Assembly: GCF_001552595.1 (NCBI RefSeq)
Contig: NZ_BCRM01000016.1
Location: 62,001 to 126,000, forward strand
Direction of reading: 5' to 3'
DNA length: 64,000 nucleotides
From: Rhodococcus erythropolis NBRC 15567
GTDB taxonomy: Bacteria; Actinomycetota; Actinomycetes; Mycobacteriales; Mycobacteriaceae
The notes under the pieces are model-generated. The model was given only the letters and a program-made list of their open reading frames with translations, was not told the origin of the DNA and did no database searches. This document shows, one piece after another, positions 1 through 8,662 of this stretch. Positions within the stretch are counted from its first letter, which is position 1, and each line of letters opens with the position of its first letter. Made by a program: the position numbers and the translations under genes.

Positions 1-1
1 G

Positions 2-1417
2 TGGGGTCACCGCATTCCGGTCTGGTACGGCCCCGAGGGTGAAGTTGCGTGCTTCGGTCCCGACGAAACGGCACCGGAAGGCTGGGTCCAGGATCCCGAC
101 GTCCTCGACACCTGGTTCTCCTCGGGACTGTGGCCCTTCTCGACGATGGGCTGGCCCGACAACACGCCCGAACTCGAAAAGTTCTATCCCACCAGCGTTC
201 TCGTCACCGGCTACGACATCCTGTTCTTCTGGGTCGCCCGCATGATGATGTTCGGCACCTACGTGTCCGAGGACGAGTCGATCACCGCCGGTCCGGGTAA
301 GTCCGGCGCGCAGATGCCGTTCAAGGACGTGTTCCTGCACGGACTGGTCCGCGATCAGTACGGCAAGAAGATGTCGAAGTCTCGCGGCAACGGTATCGAC
401 CCACTCGACTGGGTCGATCGTTTCGGCGCCGACGCCCTGCGATTCACACTCGCACGCGGCGCCAACCCGGGCAGTGACCTGTCCGTCGGTGAGGATTCGG
501 CGCAGTCCTCGCGCAACTTCGCGACCAAGTTGTTCAACGCGACCAAGTTCGCTCTGATGAACGGCGCTGCGCCCGCGCCGCTGCCCGCTCGAAGCGAACT
601 GACCGACGCCGATCGTTGGATCCTCGACCGTCTCGGCACGGTCCAGGCCGAGGCGGACGCCGCATTCGATCGCTACGAGTTCAGCAAGGCGTGCGAAGGC
701 TTGTTCCACTTCGCGTGGGACGAGGTCTGTGACTGGTACCTCGAACTCGCCAAGGTGCAGTTCGCCGCCGACGAGGCTGTCGCCGCGAACACCCGCGCCG
801 TGCTCGGCAACGTTCTCGATGCACTGCTCCGCCTCCTGCACCCCGTCATTCCGTTCGTGACCGAAACCCTGTGGAAGGTGCTCACCGGTGGCGAATCCGT
901 CGTCGTCGCCGACTGGCCGACGTTGTCCGGTGTGGCAGTCGACACCCAGGCCGCCACCAGGATCGAAGACACCCAGAAGCTGATCACCGAGGTGCGACGT
1001 TTCCGAAACGATCAGGGGCTCAAGCCTTCCCAGAAGGTTCCGGCTCGTGCGTCCGGGCTCTCGGAGGCAGGCATGGACGGCCAGTTCGCCTACGTGGCGG
1101 CGCTTGCCAAGCTGACCGAACCCGAAGAGGGATTCACCGCGTCGATCTCCGTCGAGGTGCGTCTGAGCCAGGGCACCGTCACGGTCGACATCGACACCTC
1201 GGGCACCATCGACCTCGGCGCGGAGAAGAAGCGGCTCGAAAAGGACCTCGCGGCAGCGCAGAAGGAGCTCGTCACCGCTGACAACAAGCTGGCGAACGAG
1301 GCCTTCCTGGCGAAGGCGCCCGACGCCGTCGTCGACAAGATCAAGACACGTCGCCAGATCGCCGTCGAAGAGATCGAGCGCATCACAGGACGTCTGAAGG
1401 AGTTGGCCGACAAGTGA
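2..1417 (+). CDS. valS: Valyl-tRNA synthetase, C-terminal part (5' end outside window)
   Basis: Class I aminoacyl-tRNA synthetase that charges tRNA-Val in the cytoplasm. The frame is open from base 2, so the N-terminal part, including the HIGH signature, lies outside the window. Visible are the end of the catalytic domain (a [13 protein letters not shown] stretch, then [13 protein letters not shown]), the KMSKS loop at bases 368-382 (KMSKSRGN), the helical anticodon-binding domain, and a C-terminal coiled-coil arm rich in Lys, Glu and Ala (about bases 1215-1410), which is typical of ValS and not of IleS. The stop overlaps the GTG of folC by 4 bp, so the two are probably translationally coupled. 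The valS-folC order is common in actinobacteria. Confidence 0.97.
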   Translation, partial: WGHRIPVWYGPEGEVACFGPDETAPEGWVQDPDVLDTWFSSGLWPFSTMGWPDNTPELEKFYPTSVLVTGYDILFFWVARMMMFGTYVSEDESITAGPGKSGAQMPFKDVFLHGLVRDQYGKKMSKSRGNGIDPLDWVDRFGADALRFTLARGANPGSDLSVGEDSAQSSRNFATKLFNATKFALMNGAAPAPLPARSELTDADRWILDRLGTVQAEADAAFDRYEFSKACEGLFHFAWDEVCDWYLELAKVQFAADEAVAANTRAVLGNVLDALLRLLHPVIPFVTETLWKVLTGGESVVVADWPTLSGVAVDTQAATRIEDTQKLITEVRRFRNDQGLKPSQKVPARASGLSEAGMDGQFAYVAALAKLTEPEEGFTASISVEVRLSQGTVTVDIDTSGTIDLGAEKKRLEKDLAAAQKELVTADNKLANEAFLAKAPDAVVDKIKTRRQIAVEEIERITGRLKELADK

Positions 1418-2853
1418 GTTCGTACGAGCCGTCCCAATTCGACGCTCAGAGTCCGGTTCCGACCCCGGTCGACATCGCCGAACTGGCGCTGGTGGAAGCA
1501 GAACTCGACAAGCGTTGGCCAGAGACCAAGATCGAGCCGTCACTGACTCGTATCGAGGCGCTCATGGATGTCCTGGGCTCACCGCAGCACAACTATCCGT
1601 CGGTGCACGTCACGGGAACCAACGGCAAGACGTCGGTGACCCGCATGATCGACTCCTTGATGAGCGCTCTGCATCGTCGTACCGGCCGAACCACCAGCCC
1701 TCATCTGCAGATCGCGACCGAGCGGATCAGCATCGACGGTCATCCGATCTCCCCGCGGCTCTACGTGGACACGTTCCGCGAGATCGAGCCGTACGTGCAG
1801 ATGATCGACGCACAGTCGCAGGAAGCCGGGGGACCGGCGATGAGCAAGTTCGAAGTGCTCACTGCGATGGCCTATGCGGCATTCGCGGAGGCTCCGGTGG
1901 ACGTCGCCGTGGTCGAGGTCGGCCTCGGCGGACGCTGGGACGCCACGAACGTGATCGACGGACAGGTCGCGGTGATCACGCCGATCAGCCTCGATCACGC
2001 CGAGTACCTGGGCACCGACCTGGCCGGAATCGCGGAGGAGAAGGCCGGGATCATCAAGAAGGGCCGCGAGGACCTGGTTCCGGTGGACACCGTCGCGATC
2101 ATCGCCGAGCAGACTCCAGAAGTGATGGAGGTATTGCTGCGCCGTGCTGTCGAGGTCGAGGCCGCGGTCGCGCGTGAAGGCTCGGAGTTCAAGGTGCTTG
2201 CTCGCCAGATCGCGGTAGGCGGACAGCAGCTCGAACTTCAAGGCTTGAGTGGCGTGTACACCGACATCTTCCTCCCCCTTCACGGTGAGCATCAGGCGCG
2301 CAACGCCGCGCTCGCGCTCGCTGCCGTCGAAGCGTTCTTCGGCGCCGGTCCGGATCGACAACTGGATCAGGACGCAATCCGCAACGGGTTCGCCTCGATC
2401 GTCAATCCCGGTCGCCTCGAACGTGTTCGGAGTGCGCCGACGGTCTTTCTCGACGCCGCCCACAATCCCGACGGCGCCCGCGCTCTCGCGGCCGCACTGG
2501 CCGCCGAGTTCGACTTCCGCAAGCTCGTGGGAGTTGTCAGCGTCATGGCGGACAAGGACGTCGACGCCATCTTGACCGCATTCGAATCCGTCTTCGACGA
2601 GATCGTCGTCACCCACAACGGGTCACCCCGGGCGATGGATGTCGAGGAGCTGGCGAACATTGCCGTCGCGAAGTTCGGCGACGAGCGCGTCGTCGTGGCG
2701 CCGGTGCTTGCCGACGCGCTGGAAGTCGCGATCGAAATCGCCGAGCAGGTCGCCGAACCCGGCGAAGCCGTATCAGGGGCAGGTGTGGTGGTGACGGGAT
2801 CCGTCGTGACCGCAGGCGCCGCCCGCACGCTGTTCGGAAAGGACCCCGCGTGA
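1414..2853 (+). CDS. folC: Bifunctional dihydrofolate synthase / folylpolyglutamate synthase
   Basis: Adds L-glutamate to dihydropteroate and then further glutamates to reduced folates, using ATP (Mur ligase superfamily). 479 residues, normal for actinobacterial FolC. The P-loop GTNGKTS is at residues 68-74. A Mur-ligase-like central stretch ([16 protein letters not shown]) and a C-terminal segment with [11 protein letters not shown] are clear FolC marks. The GTG start overlaps the valS stop (GTGA), and the stop overlaps the next gene in the same way, so valS-folC-DUF4233 looks like one transcription and translation unit. The first roughly 20 residues are poorly conserved in type, so the exact start is the least certain part. 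Confidence 0.96.
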   Translation: MSSYEPSQFDAQSPVPTPVDIAELALVEAELDKRWPETKIEPSLTRIEALMDVLGSPQHNYPSVHVTGTNGKTSVTRMIDSLMSALHRRTGRTTSPHLQIATERISIDGHPISPRLYVDTFREIEPYVQMIDAQSQEAGGPAMSKFEVLTAMAYAAFAEAPVDVAVVEVGLGGRWDATNVIDGQVAVITPISLDHAEYLGTDLAGIAEEKAGIIKKGREDLVPVDTVAIIAEQTPEVMEVLLRRAVEVEAAVAREGSEFKVLARQIAVGGQQLELQGLSGVYTDIFLPLHGEHQARNAALALAAVEAFFGAGPDRQLDQDAIRNGFASIVNPGRLERVRSAPTVFLDAAHNPDGARALAAALAAEFDFRKLVGVVSVMADKDVDAILTAFESVFDEIVVTHNGSPRAMDVEELANIAVAKFGDERVVVAPVLADALEVAIEIAEQVAEPGEAVSGAGVVVTGSVVTAGAARTLFGKDPA

Positions 2854-3305
2854 GTACCCCGTCAGATGCCAATCCCGAGTCCGGAGGCCACGAGCCCGGA
2901 GACCCCGAGTCCGGAGACACTGCCGGCGAGTTCGGGCCTCCGACCAAGGACCCCTGGAAAAGTTTCCGCGGAGTGATGGCCGGAACCCTGATCCTCGAGG
3001 CGATCGTCGTGCTGCTGGCTTTGCCGGTTGTCGCGGTCGTCGGCGGTGGCCTCACCGCGGCCTCCGCGGGATTCATCATCGGGTTGGCGGTACTGATGAT
3101 TCTGGGAGCCGGCGTCCAGGGCAAGCCGTGGGCGATGGGGTTCAACGTCGCACTGCAGGTGATTCTTCTATTCGGATTCTTCGTCCACCCGTCGATTGCC
3201 GGTGTGGCGATCACCTTCGGGATCGTCTGGGGATACCTCGTCTACCTGCAGAGAGACATCAAGCGCCGGATGGACAAGGGCCTGCTTCCCGGCCAGCGGG
3301 ACTGA
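2850..3305 (+). CDS. DUF4233 family membrane protein
   Basis: Small integral membrane protein of 151 residues and unknown function. The first 45 residues are hydrophilic with an acidic, repetitive Glu-Ser-Gly-Pro segment (ESGGHEPGDPESGD). Three to four hydrophobic helices follow, and the protein ends in a basic tail. Members of this family sit directly after folC in many actinobacteria, which matches the 4-bp GTGA overlap here. The conserved linkage suggests co-expression with folate metabolism, but nothing in the sequence gives a catalytic role. Confidence 0.85.
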   Translation: MSTPSDANPESGGHEPGDPESGDTAGEFGPPTKDPWKSFRGVMAGTLILEAIVVLLALPVVAVVGGGLTAASAGFIIGLAVLMILGAGVQGKPWAMGFNVALQVILLFGFFVHPSIAGVAITFGIVWGYLVYLQRDIKRRMDKGLLPGQRD

Positions 3306-3323
3306 CCATTTAGGCTGTCCGCT

Positions 3324-3743
3324 GTGACTGAGCGCACCCTCGTACTGATCAAGCCCGACGCCGTTGCCCGTGGATACGTAGGAGAAATCCTCAGCCGTAT
3401 CGAGCGCAAAGGCCTGACAATTGCAGCACTCGAACTCCGTGTAGCTTCCGAAGAGGTGGCTGGTAGCCACTACGCAGAACACGCCGAGCGCCCGTTCTAC
3501 CCGAGCTTGTTGGAGTTCATCACCTCCGGTCCGCTGGTGGCCGCAGTGCTCGAAGGCCCCCGCGCCATCGCTGCTTTCCGTCAGTTGGCCGGCGGAACCG
3601 ACCCGGTCGACAAAGCTCTTCCGGGCACCATCCGTGGCGACTTCGGACTCGAAGCGCAGCAGAACCTCGTTCACGGCAGTGACTCCGTGGAGTCGGCAGA
3701 GCGCGAAATCGCTCTGTGGTTCCCCGCGCTGTCGTCCATCTGA
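3324..3743 (+). CDS. ndk: Nucleoside diphosphate kinase
   Basis: Transfers the gamma phosphate of ATP to NDPs through a phospho-histidine, balancing nucleotide pools. 139 residues, full length. The active-site histidine is His117 in the NLVHGSDS motif, and the N-terminal strand [10 protein letters not shown] is typical. The GTG at 3324 lies exactly 7 nt after TAGGCT (3311-3316), which has the shape of an actinobacterial -10. No Shine-Dalgarno is seen, so the gene may have its own promoter and a leaderless mRNA. Directly after the stop comes a tandem array of hairpin-forming repeats (3755-3858). Confidence 0.97.
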   Translation: MTERTLVLIKPDAVARGYVGEILSRIERKGLTIAALELRVASEEVAGSHYAEHAERPFYPSLLEFITSGPLVAAVLEGPRAIAAFRQLAGGTDPVDKALPGTIRGDFGLEAQQNLVHGSDSVESAEREIALWFPALSSI

Positions 3744-3754
3744 ATCTTCGATCG

Positions 3755-3858
3755 GGGCCTCTGGCCCACATGTAACGGGCCTCTGGCCCACATGTAACGG
3801 GCCTCTGGCCCACATGTAACGGGCCTCTGGCCCACATGAACGGGCCTTCGGCCCACAT
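3755..3858. repeat. Tandem array of 22-bp hairpin-forming repeats after ndk
   Basis: Four head-to-tail copies of a 22-bp unit starting GGGCCTCTGGCCCACATG (3755-3776, 3777-3798, 3799-3820, 3821-3841; the last lacks one T), followed by a partial, diverged fifth copy (3842-3858). Inside each unit GGGCC and GGCCC are perfectly complementary around a 3-nt loop. In the fifth copy the loop changes from TCT to TTC while the stem is kept. The array begins 11 bp after the ndk stop. It could act as a terminator or 3'-end stabiliser, or be a slipped-strand repeat; no T-tract follows. Confidence 0.9.
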
Positions 3859-4124
3859 CTCCACAGCGAATTCTCGGCACGTATCCCACATCGGTGCGCC
3901 CTTTGCAGTTGCAGGCGCGTTGGTGTGGGATACTGCTTTCAGTTGAACCGCAATTTGTTTTACGCACGTTCAACCGGATGACACCTAGGTTCGATGCCCT
4001 TTCATCGCTGCTCCAGGTCAACAGGAAATCCCTGGACCTCTGCACGCTGGATGATCAGGCGCTCGCGCACAGGACAACGGCCATCCAGCCAGGCACTTCA
4101 TGTGCTCGCAGTGAATAACGGGCA
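3859..4124. other. Non-coding leader region between ndk and rne
   Basis: Together with the repeat array and promoter this forms a roughly 515-bp stretch without a convincing gene between the ndk stop and the rne start. Short open frames exist in several frames, but none has a Shine-Dalgarno or recognisable protein content. An extended -10-like TGGGATACT lies at 3926-3934, with two overlapping TTGCAG copies upstream (3903-3914); spacing of 14 or 20 nt is off the optimum. The region may give rne a long 5' UTR, which is the usual site of RNase E autoregulation in other bacteria, but that is inference. Confidence 0.5.
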
Positions 4125-4155
4125 TTGCGGACCATGCGGAGCGAGACCTTACAAT
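4125..4155 (+). promoter_or_regulatory. Candidate rne promoter (TTGCGG - 19 nt - TACAAT)
   Basis: TTGCGG at 4125-4130 and TACAAT at 4150-4155, about 100 bp before the rne start. The -10 is close to consensus; the 19-nt spacer is slightly long. A perfect 9-bp dyad begins at the base after the -10. Confidence 0.45.
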
Positions 4156-4179
4156 CTCGCACTCACTTCTGAGTGCGAG
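4156..4179. promoter_or_regulatory. Perfect 9-bp dyad at the presumed rne transcription start
   Basis: CTCGCACTC (4156-4164), 6-nt spacer, GAGTGCGAG (4171-4179). It lies directly downstream of the TACAAT -10, so a start at about 4162 would fall inside it. Its position suits either a repressor operator or a 5'-terminal RNA hairpin of the rne message. The inner half GCACTC/GAGTGC is shared with the HrcA operator CIRCE, but the outer bases and the 6-nt spacer do not match. Confidence 0.6.
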
Positions 4180-4258
4180 TACACACAGCACGCTCCCGCG
4201 TGGCCGCGTGACAACTCGACTTCTGGGTTGGACGCGCCCGGGGGCTGAGGAGACTTAC

Positions 4259-7200
4259 GTGGCCGATCAATCCCCAACCGAATCAGATTCCAGCACCACC
4301 CCGGAATTTCCCGACAAGATGCGCGTACACGCGCTGGCGAAGCTGCTCGGTGTCACCAGCAAGCAGGTCCTTGCCGAAGCCGCAGCGCTCGGTACCGAAT
4401 TGCGCAGTGCGCAGTCGAGTCTCCAACGTGACGTTGCCCAGCGGATTCACGCCTCGCTGACTTCCGCGGCCGAGGCCATCGAGCCGGTCGTCGCCGAGCT
4501 CGATAGCCTCATAGACCCGGTTGTCGAGGCCCCGGTTGCCGAGGCCCCTGTTGCGGAAGAGCCTGCTGCAGAGGCTCCGGCCGAGAAGCCTGTCAGGGCT
4601 CGTCGCACCCGCAAAAAGGTCGTTGTCGAAGAACCGGCCGCCGAAGAACCTGCCGCCGACGAAACAGTGGATCCGGCTGTCGCCGAGATCAGCGCTGGAC
4701 TCGACGCCGCTGCTGCGCTGCAGAGCAAGGAAGCCGAGCAGTCCGATCTGTTCACTTCCTTCGAGGCGCCGCAGACCCATCAGCCCGAGGTGGCTCCCGC
4801 CGCGCCGCAGGTCCCGCTGTTCCTGCAGCCGGATCTCGAAGCCGCCGAGGTAGCTCCGCGTCGCCGTCGCGCACGCCGCGAGCCCGCTGCACCGGCGGTC
4901 GTCGAAGAGAAGCAGACAACTGCGGAAGCCGAAACCGTCGTTCCCGAGGCAGCACCGGTTGCAGTTCCTGCCGTCGAAGAGCCGGCTGTGACCGCACCGC
5001 AAACCGAGGGCGAGAGCGCCGAGTCCGAGGACGAGGACGACGATCAGCCGCGTCGCCGTCGTCGTGGACGCCGTGGACGTGGACGTGGTCGCGGTGAACA
5101 GGGTGGCGAGCAGGGCTCGGACGAAGAGTCGGATACCGCTACCGAATCGGAGCAGGAATCTGCCCCTGCGGCAGTCGAGAAGCAAACCGACGACGCTGCC
5201 GGCGAAGAATCCGGTGATAAGTCCGAGTCCACCGCTGATGCGGATTCCGAGAATGCCGACGATTCCGATCTCGATGCCGACGGATCGAGTCGCCGTCGCC
5301 GCCGTCGTCGTCGTCGCAAGACCGGCACCGACGGCGCCACCGACGCGACTGCGACGTCCGAGGACGATCCGCCGAACACCGTCGTTCACGAGCGCGAACC
5401 TCGCAACAAGACCCGCGTCAAGGACGAGGTCCAGGGCATCAGTGGTTCGACACGTCTGGAAGCCAAGCGTCAGCGTCGCCGCGACGGTCGTGACGCCGGC
5501 CGTCGTCGCCCGCCGATTCTGACCGAGTCGGAGTTCCTCGCGCGTCGTGAGGCCGTCGATCGCGTCATGGTTGTGCGTGATCGAGCAGACAGCGGTCAGC
5601 CGCATGCGACTACACAGGTAGCAGTCCTCGAAGACGGAGTGTTGGTCGAGCACTTCGTCACCAACTCGGCGTCCGCGTCGATGGTCGGCAACGTGTACCT
5701 CGGACGTGTCCAGAACGTGCTCCCCAGCATGGAAGCGGCGTTCATCGACATCGGACGTGGCCGCAACGGCGTTCTCTACGCCGGTGAGGTCAACTGGGAG
5801 GCTGCCGGTCTCGGTGGCAACTCGCGCAAGATCGAGCAGGCCCTCAAGCCGGGCGATCAGGTGCTCGTTCAGGTCAGCAAGGATCCGGTCGGCCACAAAG
5901 GTGCTCGACTGACCACACAGATTTCGCTTGCCGGTCGTTTCCTCGTCTACGTGCCCGGTGGTACGTCCACGGGTATCAGCCGCAAGCTTCCGGACACCGA
6001 GCGCAAGCGTCTCAAGGAAATCTTGCGCGACATCGTTCCCGCCGACGCCGGCGTGATCATTCGCACGGCGTCCGAGGGCGTCAGCGAAGAAGAGTTGGCG
6101 CGCGACGTGACTCGTCTGCAGGCTCAGTGGGCCGGCATCGAGGAGCAGGCCGCGGCTGCGGACACCGGTAAGTCCGGCAACCCGCAGGCGCTGTACGAAG
6201 AGCCTGACATGCTGGTCAAGGTCATTCGCGATCTGTTCAACGAGGACTTCTCCAAGCTGGTCATCGAGGGCGAGAAGGCGCATACGACGGTCGAGAACTA
6301 CATCAACTCCGTTGCGCCCGATCTGCTTCCGCGACTCGAGAAGTACACGCCGAACAACGGTATCGACGTCTTCGCCGCTCGCCGTATCGACGAGCAGTTG
6401 GCCAAGGCACTCGATCGCAAGGTGTGGCTGCCGTCCGGCGGCACCTTGGTGATCGATCGCACCGAGGCCATGACCGTCGTCGACGTCAACACCGGAAAGT
6501 TCACCGGAGCCGGCGGAAACCTCGAAGAGACCGTTACCCGCAACAACCTCGAAGCAGCCGAGGAGATCGTTCGCCAGATGCGCCTGCGGGACATCGGCGG
6601 AATGATCGTCGTCGACTTCATCGACATGGTCCTCGAATCGAACCGGGACCTGGTCCTGCGTCGGCTCACCGAATGCCTGGGTCGCGATCGCACGCGCCAT
6701 CAGGTGTCGGAGGTCACGTCACTCGGACTCGTGCAGATGACGCGCAAGAAGTTGGGCACCGGATTGGTCGAGGCCTTCTCGACCACCTGTGAGCACTGCC
6801 ACGGCCGCGGCATCATCGTCCACTCCGAGCCGGTCGAGGTGAAGTCCTCGGACGACGGGGGATCGCGTTCGGGCTCGCAGCGAAGCGAATCCGGCACCTC
6901 GCGCAAGAACAAGCGTGGCCGCGGAGACAAGTCGCCTTCGACCGAGTCCAACGGACAGGAAGTTCCGGCGCCGGAGGTTCCGGCTGTCGACGCGACCGTC
7001 AAGCGGGCTCATCCGGTGGCATTGGCGATGGCCTCGCACCACCACGACGACGACGAGACCGTCGCGGCCGGCTCGATCGAGTCTGATTCCACCGGTACGT
7101 CTTCGGGGGATGATGCATCCAAAAGTGCCGATCGGCAACAGGATCGGCCGATCGATACTCCTGCTGCTACTGAGCGCCATGACGTTCCTGTTGTGGACTC

Positions 7201-7507
7201 TGCTGCGGAAGAAGTATCCGCAGTGGACAACGAGTCGGCGGCAGCTTCGACCGAAGCAGCTCCGCGCGCTCGTCGGCGTAGTCGCCGGGCGTCGCGGGCA
7301 GCGTCGGCACCGGTTGCCGAGGCAGCTCCCGAGGTGGGTACGGTCTTCGTGATTCCGACTCCGGAACCCGTGGCAGAAGCGGTCGTGGAAAACGTTCCGG
7401 CTCCGGCCACCGAAGTTCCGGCTGAGGAAGAAGTTGTCGTCGTCAAGCGACCCCGTCGCAGGCGTGCAGCAGCACGTCCCGCAGGTCCTCCGGTAGACGG
7501 AGAGTAA
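4259..7507 (+). CDS. rne: Ribonuclease E/G family endoribonuclease
   Basis: Single-strand endoribonuclease for mRNA decay and rRNA processing, expected to scaffold a degradosome. 1082 residues from GTG 4259, chosen because GAGGAG precedes it at good distance; an in-frame ATG at 4208 lacks this. N-terminal residues about 18-60 (RVHALAKLLGVTSKQVL) resemble the N-terminal domain of initiation factor IF2. A long low-complexity region follows, alternating Pro/Ala/Glu/Val repeats with blocks of Arg (about 80-400). The S1 domain starts near residue 476 (GNVYLGRVQNVLPSMEAAF), the catalytic DNase I-like region has DVNTGKF near 741 and VVDFIDM near 783, and the Zn-link CEHC is near 843. The tail is again acidic and Arg-rich. 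The layout is the actinobacterial type, with the core flanked by disordered arms. Confidence 0.96.
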   Translation: MADQSPTESDSSTTPEFPDKMRVHALAKLLGVTSKQVLAEAAALGTELRSAQSSLQRDVAQRIHASLTSAAEAIEPVVAELDSLIDPVVEAPVAEAPVAEEPAAEAPAEKPVRARRTRKKVVVEEPAAEEPAADETVDPAVAEISAGLDAAAALQSKEAEQSDLFTSFEAPQTHQPEVAPAAPQVPLFLQPDLEAAEVAPRRRRARREPAAPAVVEEKQTTAEAETVVPEAAPVAVPAVEEPAVTAPQTEGESAESEDEDDDQPRRRRRGRRGRGRGRGEQGGEQGSDEESDTATESEQESAPAAVEKQTDDAAGEESGDKSESTADADSENADDSDLDADGSSRRRRRRRRRKTGTDGATDATATSEDDPPNTVVHEREPRNKTRVKDEVQGISGSTRLEAKRQRRRDGRDAGRRRPPILTESEFLARREAVDRVMVVRDRADSGQPHATTQVAVLEDGVLVEHFVTNSASASMVGNVYLGRVQNVLPSMEAAFIDIGRGRNGVLYAGEVNWEAAGLGGNSRKIEQALKPGDQVLVQVSKDPVGHKGARLTTQISLAGRFLVYVPGGTSTGISRKLPDTERKRLKEILRDIVPADAGVIIRTASEGVSEEELARDVTRLQAQWAGIEEQAAAADTGKSGNPQALYEEPDMLVKVIRDLFNEDFSKLVIEGEKAHTTVENYINSVAPDLLPRLEKYTPNNGIDVFAARRIDEQLAKALDRKVWLPSGGTLVIDRTEAMTVVDVNTGKFTGAGGNLEETVTRNNLEAAEEIVRQMRLRDIGGMIVVDFIDMVLESNRDLVLRRLTECLGRDRTRHQVSEVTSLGLVQMTRKKLGTGLVEAFSTTCEHCHGRGIIVHSEPVEVKSSDDGGSRSGSQRSESGTSRKNKRGRGDKSPSTESNGQEVPAPEVPAVDATVKRAHPVALAMASHHHDDDETVAAGSIESDSTGTSSGDDASKSADRQQDRPIDTPAATERHDVPVVDSAAEEVSAVDNESAAASTEAAPRARRRSRRASRAASAPVAEAAPEVGTVFVIPTPEPVAEAVVENVPAPATEVPAEEEVVVVKRPRRRRAAARPAGPPVDGE

Positions 7508-7525
7508 GAACTACTGGCTTTCGGT

Positions 7526-7564
7526 CGGTTGGATGACTTCGCGATGAGCGAGGACATCCAACCG
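7526..7564 (+). terminator. Inverted repeat after rne, possible terminator
   Basis: CGGTTGGATG (7526-7535) and CATCCAACCG (7555-7564) form a perfect 10-bp stem with a 19-nt loop, 18 bp after the rne stop. Only TTA follows, so it is not a classical T-tailed terminator. It may end or stabilise the rne message. Confidence 0.5.
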
Positions 7565-7629
7565 TTATCCGAAGTTTCAGCTGGTAGAAGCAGTACAGAG
7601 TAGTGAGCACCACCCCTCGGCGGGGCGGT

Positions 7630-7659
7630 TTGACCCTGACGGTTGCTTTCCCGTAACCT
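7630..7659 (+). promoter_or_regulatory. Candidate promoter for rplU-rpmA
   Basis: TTGACC (7630-7635), 18-nt spacer, TAACCT (7654-7659), a good housekeeping-sigma pair. It would give rplU a 5' leader of about 160 nt. The 320-bp gap between rne and rplU holds this, the inverted repeat after rne and no convincing gene. Confidence 0.6.
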
Positions 7660-7826
7660 TGGAGGGTCGCCACCCGGCGGTAGAGATTCCGTGTGCCTAG
7701 AGTGCGCGTGAATGTCCCGGTACGTCAGTGCCGAGCCGAGGTGACATAAACCAGACCAGTCGCGATGCATTTGAAGCCTCAGGCAGCAGCGCGAGCAAGT
7801 TCGAAGAAGCAAGGGGTAGCCCTCCG

Positions 7827-8138
7827 ATGGCAACGTACGCGATCGTCAAGACCGGCGGAAAGCAGTACAAGGTCGCTGTTGGTGACCTCGTCAAGGTCGA
7901 GAAGATCGAGGGTGAGCCCGGCACTGCTGTCTCGCTTGCTCCCGTTCTCGTGGTCGACGGATCTGACCTGACCACCGACGCGGCCAAGCTGGCCAAGGTC
8001 GCAGTCACCAGTGAGATCGTCGAGCACACCAAGGGCCCGAAGATCCGCATCCACAAGTTCAAGAACAAGACCGGTTACCACAAGCGTCAGGGCCACAGGC
8101 AGCCGATCACGGTGCTCAAGGTCACGGGCATCAAGTAA
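7827..8138 (+). CDS. rplU: 50S ribosomal protein L21 (bL21)
   Basis: Component of the large ribosomal subunit that binds 23S rRNA. 103 residues from ATG 7827, beginning [16 protein letters not shown], the hallmark bL21 start. The central motif [23 protein letters not shown] is the conserved rRNA-binding end. The reading frame is open for 33 codons upstream, but that part has no family similarity and no Shine-Dalgarno. It is followed by rpmA 42 bp downstream, the universal rplU-rpmA pair, with obg next. Confidence 0.98.
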   Translation: MATYAIVKTGGKQYKVAVGDLVKVEKIEGEPGTAVSLAPVLVVDGSDLTTDAAKLAKVAVTSEIVEHTKGPKIRIHKFKNKTGYHKRQGHRQPITVLKVTGIK

Positions 8139-8180
8139 CCAGTTCTTTCTAGCTAATTTCACCCGAGGAGGGTCAATAGC

Positions 8181-8450
8181 ATGGCACATAAGAAGGGTGC
8201 ATCCAGCTCCCGTAACGGTCGCGATTCAAACGCCCAGCGCCTCGGCGTGAAGCGCTTCGGCGGCCAGTCGGTCAGCGCAGGCGAAATCCTGGTTCGCCAG
8301 CGCGGCACGCACTTCCACCCCGGCGTCAACGTCGGCCGTGGCGGCGACGACACCCTGTTCGCTCTCGCTGCCGGTGCAGTCGAGTTCGGCCAGAAGCGTG
8401 GACGCAAGACCGTGAACATCGTTCCGGCCGTCGTTGCGGCTGAGGTCTAG
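8181..8450 (+). CDS. rpmA: 50S ribosomal protein L27 (bL27)
   Basis: Large-subunit protein whose N-terminus reaches the peptidyl-transferase centre. 89 residues, beginning [24 protein letters not shown], so the mature N-terminus is the direct AHKKG type with no cleaved Firmicutes-like prepeptide. A GAGGAGG Shine-Dalgarno precedes the ATG. Cotranscribed with rplU; a strong terminator follows at 8516-8568. Confidence 0.98.
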
Positions 8451-8515
8451 TCTTTCTCGCTAGTTGTGCGTCACCGGTTCTACTTTCGGTAAGAGAGTGA
8501 CGCGTTCCAAGCTCC

Positions 8516-8568
8516 CGATAGGGGCGGACCAGGGTTGAAATAACCCGGTCCGCCCCTATCGTTTGTTT
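8516..8568 (+). terminator. Strong intrinsic terminator after rplU-rpmA
   Basis: CGATAGGGGCGGACC (8516-8530) pairs perfectly with GGTCCGCCCCTATCG (8547-8561). After a single bulged A, an inner GGGTT/AACCC extends the stem (8532-8536 with 8542-8546) around a 5-nt loop. TTTGTTT follows at 8562-8568. It separates the ribosomal protein genes from obg. Confidence 0.95.
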
Positions 8569-8662
8569 AAGCAGTGCCAGTTTTACCCCGAGCAACCCTG
8601 CTCACCAGAAGTTCAGCTCATCGCGTGAGACCCGCAATTGACTGAGGAAGGATCCGGCAGTC

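Noticed and set aside
3755-3858. CRISPR-like repeat array
   Set aside because: The units are contiguous with no unique spacers, and no cas genes are present. It is a tandem hairpin repeat.
4156-4179. CIRCE element of HrcA
   Set aside because: Spacer is 6 and not 9, and the outer bases do not match TTAGCACTC/GAGTGCTAA. Retained only as a dyad of unknown role.
4283-6700. Long antisense frame (805 codons) across rne
   Set aside because: It runs wholly antisense to an assured gene with low-complexity coding. Open antisense frames are normal in G+C-rich DNA, and the translation has no recognisable family content.
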